From Candidatus Nomurabacteria bacterium RIFCSPLOWO2_01_FULL_41_12 (lineage in GTDB: Bacteria; Patescibacteriota; Minisyncoccia; Phycocordibacterales; UBA9973), in NCBI GenBank assembly GCA_001787035.1, contig MFUY01000006.1, forward strand, positions 1 to 11,127: a DNA stretch of 11,127 bases, in the 5' to 3' direction. The translations under genes were made by a program, and so were the position numbers. Below the pieces are notes generated by a model. It ran no database searches. It saw nothing but the letters and a program-made list of their open reading frames with translations, and was not told where the DNA came from. Of this stretch, positions 5,578 through 11,127 are shown in pieces. Every line of letters starts with the position of its first letter. Positions within the stretch are counted from its first letter, which is position 1.

Positions 5578-6417
5578 ATGTCACAAGAATTAAACATAAT
5601 TGGACCTAATAAAGCATTCGAGTCCATAAAACACATAGATGCGAATGGTGTAGAGTTTTGGACTGCCAGAGAATTGTTTCCACTTCTTGGATATTCTAGG
5701 TGGGAAAGTTTTGAGGAAGTTATCGGACGAGCCCGAAAAACCGCTTTAAATAGCGGTCAGATAGTAGAAAACCATTTTCGGGACTTGACGAAAATGGTTG
5801 ACATTGGGTCTAACACAAAGAGAGCTATAAAAGACTGGAAGCTTGATAGATATGCGTGTTACCTTATTGCTCAAAATGGTGATTCTAAAATTCCTCAAAT
5901 TGCTCTCGCGCAGACTTATTTCGCTGTTCAGACGAGAAGACAGGAGATTTTTGATAAACTACCTGATGCAGAAAAAAGACTTTTTATTCGTGGGGAAGTA
6001 ACGAGTGAAAATAAGAAACTTTTTAAGACAGCCAAACAAGCCGGAGTTTTTAATTTTGGTTTATTTAATGATGCTGGGTATAAAGGTTTATATGGATCAT
6101 CGCTTTCAGATGTTGAATTTAAAAAAGGAATAAAAAAAGGAGAACTTTTAGATCGAGCTGGTTCTACGGAACTTGCCGCTAATCTTTTTCGTATTACTCA
6201 AACAGATGAAAAAATCAATAAAGATAAAATTAAGGGAGATTTCGAAGCCAGACGAACACATTTTATGGTTGGTGGTAAGGTTCGTCAAACAATTAAAGAC
6301 ATCGGTGGTGAATTACCTGAAAATCTAAAATCAGAAAAACATATAAGAGACGTAAAAAAAGATATAAAATTATTAAAACAAGGTAATAAATTATTGTTAA
6401 AAAACAAAAAAAAATAA
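5578..6417 (+). CDS. dinD: DNA-damage-inducible protein D (DinD) homologue
   Basis: In E. coli, DinD is an SOS-induced protein that binds RecA filaments and inhibits strand exchange. This 279-aa protein matches it along the whole length (E. coli 274 aa). Conserved blocks are NGVEFWTAREL (23-33), IGSNTKRA (76-83), DRYACYLIAQNGD (90-102), QTYFAVQTRRQE (112-123), GYKGLYG (167-173), GSTELAANLFR (195-205) and THFMVGGKVRQTI (227-239). A lysine-rich tail follows. It starts 21 nt after the previous gene with no Shine-Dalgarno and ends 1 nt before rpoC. No LexA-type box (neither GAAC-N4-GTTC nor CTGT-N8-ACAG) is visible upstream, so it is more likely transcribed with the polymerase genes than damage-induced. 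It is markedly AT-rich compared with rpoB and rpoC, suggesting acquisition. The family also includes prophage-linked members, so its partner here may not be RecA. Confidence 0.92.
   Translation: MSQELNIIGPNKAFESIKHIDANGVEFWTARELFPLLGYSRWESFEEVIGRARKTALNSGQIVENHFRDLTKMVDIGSNTKRAIKDWKLDRYACYLIAQNGDSKIPQIALAQTYFAVQTRRQEIFDKLPDAEKRLFIRGEVTSENKKLFKTAKQAGVFNFGLFNDAGYKGLYGSSLSDVEFKKGIKKGELLDRAGSTELAANLFRITQTDEKINKDKIKGDFEARRTHFMVGGKVRQTIKDIGGELPENLKSEKHIRDVKKDIKLLKQGNKLLLKNKKK
5740..5799 (+). repeat. Two consecutive perfect hairpins inside dinD
   Basis: ACCGCT (5740-5745) and AGCGGT (5752-5757) pair over a 6-nt loop. Twelve bases later AACCATTTTCG (5770-5780) and CGAAAATGGTT (5789-5799) form a perfect 11-bp stem over an 8-nt loop. 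Both are fully within coding sequence. They could slow ribosomes, act as a processing site, or be chance. Confidence 0.4.
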
Positions 6418-6418
6418 T

Positions 6419-9400
6419 ATGAAAACTTTAAATACAACTGAATTTGATCATATTGCGCTCCGTCTTGCTTCCCCCGAGCAGATAAAAGAGTGGTCTTATG
6501 GAGAGGTTACCAAGCCTGAAACGATAAATTACCGTACCGGCAGATCCGAACGCGGGGGTCTTTTTGACGAAAAGATTTTCGGACCGGAAAAAGATTACGA
6601 GTGTTACTGCGGAAAGTATCGCCGAATCCGCTATAAAGATATTATTTGCGAGAAATGCGGAGTTGAGGTTACTCGCTCTATCGTGAGGCGTGAACGCATG
6701 GGGCACATTGAGCTTTCTACTCCGGTATCACATATCTGGTTTTTGCGTGGGGTGCCGTCACGCATGAGTATTCTTCTTAATATCTCTGTTTCCGATTTGG
6801 AAAAAGTTATATATTTTGCCGGCTATATAATTACCAAGGTTCATGAAGATGAGAAGGAACAGCTCATGACTGGCCTGGATAAGGAATATAAGACTAAATT
6901 GAAAACTTCGGTTGATGACAATATGCGGGAAAAATTAAAGAATCTGCTTTCTATTACCAAGAAAGAGATTGGGGAAATTTACGAAGGGAAAGTTTTAAAT
7001 GAAATTTCTTTTCATCATTATTCTTTAAAATACGGAACTTGCTTTGAAGCCTCAATCGGTGCCGAAGCCATCTACTTCATTTTTAAAAATCTTGACTTAA
7101 ACAAGTTGAAAATGCACACCGAGAAGATGATTGAAAAAGCAAGTGCGGTTGAAAAAGAGAGATTGCAAAAAAGGCTTTCTCTTATTCGTGCCATGACTTA
7201 TGCTGGCATTCGCCCCGAGTGGATGTTTCTCACTGTCATCCCAGTAATTCCGCCGGTGCTTCGCCCGATGGTGGCGCTCGATGGAGGCAGGCATGCGACC
7301 TCCGACTTAAATGATCTTTATCGCCGGGTTATAAACAGGAACAATCGTTTGAAGAAATTGAAAGAGATAAATGCTCCGGATGTGATACTGCGGAATGAAA
7401 AAAGAATTATCCAAGAGGCGGTTGACGCGTTGATTGACAACTCTATTGCGAAACAAAATGATTCTGCCGCAATGAGCCAGTCTCAAAAGCGCCCTCTCAA
7501 ATCCCTATCGGACAATCTGAAATCCAAACAAGGTCTTTTCCGACAAAATTTGCTCGGAAAAAGAGTGGACTATTCGGGGCGTTCGGTTATCGTCGTCGGT
7601 CCGGAACTTAAACTCAATCAATGCGGACTGCCGAAGCACATGGCGCTTGAACTTTTCCGACCGTTTGTCATTTCTAAAATTTTGCAAGCCGAACTGGCCT
7701 TCAATATTCGCGGAGCGAATAAGCTCATAGAAGAACGCGAAGCGGTGGTCTGGGCAATGCTGGAAGAAGTGATTGCCGGCAAATATGTTCTTTTGAACCG
7801 TGCGCCGACTCTGCACCGTCTTGGTATTCAGGCCTTCAATCCAGTCGGAGCGAATAAGCTCATAGAAGAACGCGAAGCGGTGGTCTGGGCAATGCTGGAA
7901 GAAGTGATTGCCGGCAAATATGTTCTTTTGAACCGTGCGCCGACTCTGCACCGTCTCGGTATTCAGGCTTTCAATCCAGTTTTGATTGAAGGCAATGCTA
8001 TTCAAGTGCATCCTCTGGTGTGTCAGGCTTTCAATGCCGACTTTGATGGGGACCAGATGGCCGTCTATGTTCCGCTCTTAGAAGAAGCGCAGTCTGAAGC
8101 GAAAGAATTGATGGCATCAAGTAAAAACTTGTTAAAACCTCAAAACGGCGACCCAATAGTGCATCCCCGCATGGATATGGTGCTGGGGAGCTATTGGATG
8201 ACAAAATCGGTTGAGGGGGAAGAAGGTGAAGGCAAATATTTTTCAAATCCCAATACCGCTATTCTCGCCTATGAATATGGCATTGTGTCTCTTCGTGCCA
8301 AAATAAAAGTTCTCGCTACGGATTCACCCAAATATAAGAAATTTAACGGGGAAGTTTTTAATACTTCGGTAGGCAAACTTCTTTTCAACAGCATCTTGCC
8401 TTCTGATTTTTCTTATGTAAATGACGAAATGACCCAAGACAGGCTGTCTTCTCTCCTAGATGAGCTTATTATGTATTGTGGCGTAGAGGATACTCCGGCA
8501 ATACTAGATAAAATCAAAACATTTGGCTTCAAATATTCCACGGTTTCAGGCACTACTTGGGGATTAGATAATGTCAAAGTTCCCATAGAAAAGAAAAAAA
8601 TAATAGAGGAAGGAAAAAAATTGGAAGAAAATGCGGTTCGGGAATGGAGTGAAGGTCTTTTGTCCGATGAAGAAAAATACCAGAAAATTATTGAAATCTG
8701 GACGCATACAAAAAAATCTTTGGAAAAAGTCTTGCCGAATACGCTTGATAAGAACAGTTCCACCTATGACTTATTTACCTCCAAGGCGAGGGGCACCATG
8801 AGTTCTTTAATGCAGATGACCGGCATGATCGGGCTTATCCAAAATAACCAAGGCAAGACATTGGAATTTCCAATTATTCCTTGCTACCAGGAAGGGCTTT
8901 CTCCTATTGAATATTTCGTCATTACTCATGGAGCTCGCAAAGGCGCCTCCGATACAGCGTTAAATACCGCCAAGGCTGGTTATTTGACCCGCAGATTGGT
9001 TGACGTTGCGCAGGATGTGGTCATAACAGAAGAAGATTGTGGCACAAAAGAAGGCAAGGTAGTGACACGCGAGAATATTTCCGGAATTGAAATTCCGCTT
9101 TCAAAAAATATTCGCGGACGTGTGTTGGCAGGGGATCTAAAAGATAAAAATGGCAAGGTAATTTACAAAAAGGGATTCTTGGTTACTAAAGAGGAAGCTT
9201 ATAATATCGAGGGGGCGGGTTTTACAGAGGTATTCGTCCGTTCTCCTTTAACATGCCACACCGTCCATGGCCTCTGTGTTAATTGCTATGGGCTCGATTT
9301 GGGAAGAAACCGCCTAGTCGAGCTCGGCGAAGCTGTCGGCATTATTGCGGCTCAGGCGATCGGAGAGCCGGGAACTCAGCTGACGCTTCGTACTTTCCAT

Positions 9401-10165
9401 GCTGGGGGTGTTGCCGGCACAGACATCACTACAGGGTTACCGCGCGTTGAAGAGATATTTGAAAGAAGGATTCCCAAAAATCCGGCCATCATCTCTGAGA
9501 CCGACGGGGAAGTGATAGAAATAAGAGCCAAAGATGGGAAAGAAAAAGTAATCAAGGTGCTTTCTGATACCAAGGTTGACGGCCTCGCCCATAGGTCTAC
9601 GACCGAGGGCAAGAGCAACGAAATAGAATATACGGTAGCCTTCCGCAGAGTACCATTAGTTAAAACCGGAGACAGAGTTTCAAAGGGTGATCTTTTAACC
9701 GATGGATCTGCCGACATCGCCGAAATCTTCAAATTTGGAACTAAAGAGCTGGTGGAAGAATACATCATTCGGGAAATAAATAAAGTTTACGAGTTGCAGA
9801 GCGCTTCAATCGGAAGAAAGCACACGGAAATTATCGTTCGTCAGATGTTCTCCCGCAGAAAAATAAAAGACGCAGGGGAAACAAATTTCTCCATTGGCGA
9901 TATCGTTGAAAATACTGCATTTATAGAAGAAAATAAAAGGGTCGCTGAACTTGGTGCTAAAGAGGCAAAAGCGGAAACAGTAGTGCTCGGTATTACCGAG
10001 GTGTCGCTTCGCACCAAGAGCTGGCTTTCGGCCGCATCGTTCCAGAACACCAACCGCGTTCTTATTGAAAATGCAATCAAGGGTGGCGTTGATTCTCTCC
10101 GGGGACTCAAAGAGAATGTTATAATTGGACGGTTAATTCCAGCCGGGACCGGATTTAAGAAATAA
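6419..10165 (+). CDS. rpoC: DNA-directed RNA polymerase subunit beta', with an internal duplication
   Basis: RpoC carries the catalytic magnesium site of RNA polymerase. The 1248-aa product shows the N-terminal zinc ribbon (C62, C64, C77, C80), the GKRVDYSGRSVIV block (about 380-392), the catalytic NADFDGDQ loop (539-546; Asp 541, 543, 545), the bridge helix (THGARKG...TRRLVDVAQD), the second zinc site (C874, C946, C953, C956) and the trigger-loop entry FHAGGVAGTD. Residues 432-476 are repeated as 477-521, so the NRAPTLHRLGIQAF motif occurs twice; without the repeat the protein would be 1203 aa. The start at 6419 is 1 nt after dinD and has no Shine-Dalgarno. The reading frame is intact throughout. 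If the repeat is real it inserts 45 residues into the polymerase core; if not, the true gene is 135 bp shorter. Confidence 0.97.
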   Translation: MKTLNTTEFDHIALRLASPEQIKEWSYGEVTKPETINYRTGRSERGGLFDEKIFGPEKDYECYCGKYRRIRYKDIICEKCGVEVTRSIVRRERMGHIELSTPVSHIWFLRGVPSRMSILLNISVSDLEKVIYFAGYIITKVHEDEKEQLMTGLDKEYKTKLKTSVDDNMREKLKNLLSITKKEIGEIYEGKVLNEISFHHYSLKYGTCFEASIGAEAIYFIFKNLDLNKLKMHTEKMIEKASAVEKERLQKRLSLIRAMTYAGIRPEWMFLTVIPVIPPVLRPMVALDGGRHATSDLNDLYRRVINRNNRLKKLKEINAPDVILRNEKRIIQEAVDALIDNSIAKQNDSAAMSQSQKRPLKSLSDNLKSKQGLFRQNLLGKRVDYSGRSVIVVGPELKLNQCGLPKHMALELFRPFVISKILQAELAFNIRGANKLIEEREAVVWAMLEEVIAGKYVLLNRAPTLHRLGIQAFNPVGANKLIEEREAVVWAMLEEVIAGKYVLLNRAPTLHRLGIQAFNPVLIEGNAIQVHPLVCQAFNADFDGDQMAVYVPLLEEAQSEAKELMASSKNLLKPQNGDPIVHPRMDMVLGSYWMTKSVEGEEGEGKYFSNPNTAILAYEYGIVSLRAKIKVLATDSPKYKKFNGEVFNTSVGKLLFNSILPSDFSYVNDEMTQDRLSSLLDELIMYCGVEDTPAILDKIKTFGFKYSTVSGTTWGLDNVKVPIEKKKIIEEGKKLEENAVREWSEGLLSDEEKYQKIIEIWTHTKKSLEKVLPNTLDKNSSTYDLFTSKARGTMSSLMQMTGMIGLIQNNQGKTLEFPIIPCYQEGLSPIEYFVITHGARKGASDTALNTAKAGYLTRRLVDVAQDVVITEEDCGTKEGKVVTRENISGIEIPLSKNIRGRVLAGDLKDKNGKVIYKKGFLVTKEEAYNIEGAGFTEVFVRSPLTCHTVHGLCVNCYGLDLGRNRLVELGEAVGIIAAQAIGEPGTQLTLRTFHAGGVAGTDITTGLPRVEEIFERRIPKNPAIISETDGEVIEIRAKDGKEKVIKVLSDTKVDGLAHRSTTEGKSNEIEYTVAFRRVPLVKTGDRVSKGDLLTDGSADIAEIFKFGTKELVEEYIIREINKVYELQSASIGRKHTEIIVRQMFSRRKIKDAGETNFSIGDIVENTAFIEENKRVAELGAKEAKAETVVLGITEVSLRTKSWLSAASFQNTNRVLIENAIKGGVDSLRGLKENVIIGRLIPAGTGFKK
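7712..7846 (+). repeat. 135-bp tandem repeat in rpoC, first copy
   Basis: This unit encodes residues 432-476, from GANKLIEE to IQAFNPV. It is followed directly by the second copy. The two differ at three third codon positions, all synonymous transitions: 7822 T/7957 C, 7834 C/7969 T and 7846 C/7981 T. All lie in the last 25 bases. The junction between copies (NPV to GAN) has no flanking homology of its own, but GGCCTTCAAT occurs at 7696 and 7831, exactly one period apart. Confidence 0.98.
7847..7981 (+). repeat. 135-bp tandem repeat in rpoC, second copy
   Basis: This unit encodes residues 477-521 and runs on into LIEGNAIQVHPLVC and the NADFDGD catalytic loop, so it is the copy in the normal context on its right side. 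The first copy is in the normal context on its left side (AFNIRGAN). The protein is identical between copies. Confidence 0.98.
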
Positions 10166-10169
10166 ACTT

Positions 10170-11127
10170 ATGAACTCTCCCGTAGAACAAATTAAGGAGA
10201 GGCTGTCAATTGAAGAAGTAGTCTCTTCTTATATAAAATTAGATAGGGCAGGCGCAAATTTAAAAGCCAAGTGCCCTTTTCATAACGAAAAGACCCCATC
10301 CTTTTTTGTTTCGCCTGACCGGGGTAGTTATTATTGTTTTGGCTGTGGAGCTTCCGGAGATATTTTTACTTTCGTGGAAGAATTTGAGGGACTTGATTTC
10401 AAAGGCGCGCTTAAGCTTCTGGCGGAGAGAGCGGGAGTTACACTTGAGCGTTACAGTAAAGAAGAAGGCGAATCTATTTCGGAAAAAGAAAGATTATATA
10501 AAGCGATGGAAGAATCAACTTTATATTTTGAAAACAATTTGAAAGATAATAAAGATGCAATAGGATATTTAAAGTCTCGCGGTTTAACAGAAAAAAGTAT
10601 AAAAGATTTTAATATTGGATTTGCTAAAGATGATTGGCGTACGCTCTATTCACACCTTAAAACAAAGGGTTTCACTGATAATGAAATAGAACGTGCCGGT
10701 CTTGCTAAAAAACCAGACCAAGAGGCGGGCAAGCAAAATAAAGCAATGTACGATAGATTTCGCGGTAGAATTATGTTTCCAATTGCTGACTCCAGCGGAC
10801 GCATTATCGCTTTTTCCGGACGACTTTTTGTTGATGATGGAAAATCAGCGAAATATTTAAATTCTCCCGAGACGCCTATTTTTAGCAAGTCCGCCGTGCT
10901 TTATGGATTAGACAAGGCTAAAGAATCAATTCGTAAAAATAATTTTTCTATTGTGGTAGAAGGACAGTTTGATTTAATTTTATCTCATCAAGCGGGTTTT
11001 AAAAATACTGTTGCAACTTCTGGAACAGCGTTAGTCGATTCAGATAAATTGGAAGATAATACAATTAATAATTTGGGTCTTATTAGTCGTTTATCTCAGA
11101 ACATTATATTTATTTTTGATTCGGACA
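10170..11127 (+). CDS. dnaG: DNA primase DnaG, 5' part (runs off the window end)
   Basis: DnaG makes the RNA primers for replication, working with the DnaB helicase. About 319 residues are present and the gene continues past 11127, which is why no stop is seen. The N-terminal zinc-binding domain is clear: CPFH (C35, H38), EKTPSF, then CFGCG (C56, C59). The catalytic core follows with RFRGRIMFPI, SGRIIAFSGR, the Toprim glutamate in VVEGQFDLI, and the sequence breaks off at the Toprim DxD (FDSD). E. coli has EGYMD where this has EGQFD; the catalytic Glu and Asp are kept. The ATG at 10170 lies 4 nt after the rpoC stop with no Shine-Dalgarno. Sharing a transcript with rpoB and rpoC ties replication priming to polymerase synthesis. 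The later part is more AT-rich than rpoC. Confidence 0.95.
   Translation, partial: MNSPVEQIKERLSIEEVVSSYIKLDRAGANLKAKCPFHNEKTPSFFVSPDRGSYYCFGCGASGDIFTFVEEFEGLDFKGALKLLAERAGVTLERYSKEEGESISEKERLYKAMEESTLYFENNLKDNKDAIGYLKSRGLTEKSIKDFNIGFAKDDWRTLYSHLKTKGFTDNEIERAGLAKKPDQEAGKQNKAMYDRFRGRIMFPIADSSGRIIAFSGRLFVDDGKSAKYLNSPETPIFSKSAVLYGLDKAKESIRKNNFSIVVEGQFDLILSHQAGFKNTVATSGTALVDSDKLEDNTINNLGLISRLSQNIIFIFDSD

Noticed and set aside
7505..8011. 168-aa minus-strand frame with an internal repeat inside rpoC
   Set aside because: It is the shadow of the rpoC tandem duplication, not a repeat protein.

Overview
The window looks like a chromosomal piece of a candidate phyla radiation (Patescibacteria) bacterium, most likely of the Parcubacteria group. 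The basis is the compact RpoB (1063 aa), a lysine-rich proteome, very tight gene packing, housekeeping genes without Shine-Dalgarno sequences, and the style of RpoB, RpoC, TrmD and DnaG. This assignment is recognition, not a tree. The standard code fits all genes, with no sign of UGA recoding. Every real gene is on the + strand.

Layout. Positions 1-71 hold the end of an upstream unit and its terminator. Positions 70-408 hold a small stand-alone gene (117-338): a clear sigma-70-type promoter, a purine-rich ribosome site, a 73-aa protein with one DnaJ-like CxxCxGxG motif and one membrane segment, and a strong hairpin behind it. trmD follows (446-1174) with no ribosome site and an extended -10 box almost on its start codon. 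A second stand-alone gene (1238-1588) is GC-rich and again has a textbook promoter, a strong Shine-Dalgarno and a hairpin terminator. It encodes an unrecognised 116-aa protein.

From about 1655 onward comes one apparent operon: leader with palindromes, rpoB (1779-4970), a membrane-anchored PsbP-like protein (4972-5556), a dinD homologue (5578-6417), rpoC (6419-10165) and the 5' part of dnaG (10170 to the window end). Gaps are 1, 21, 1 and 4 nt. The operon joins transcription (RpoB, RpoC) with replication priming (DnaG), and carries a DNA-damage-type RecA modulator and a surface protein between the two polymerase genes, where most bacteria have nothing.

Main oddities: (1) rpoC carries an in-frame 135-bp tandem duplication covering the NRAPTLHR motif just before the catalytic NADFDGD loop. 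It is either a remarkable change in the polymerase core or a strain-mixture assembly error. (2) rpoB and rpoC are separated by two AT-rich genes. (3) Two small self-contained expression units differ from their neighbours in base composition and translation signals. (4) A palindromic element sits in frame inside trmD. (5) RpoB has several substitutions in the rifampicin pocket. No CRISPR array, tRNA, rRNA or transposase was seen.
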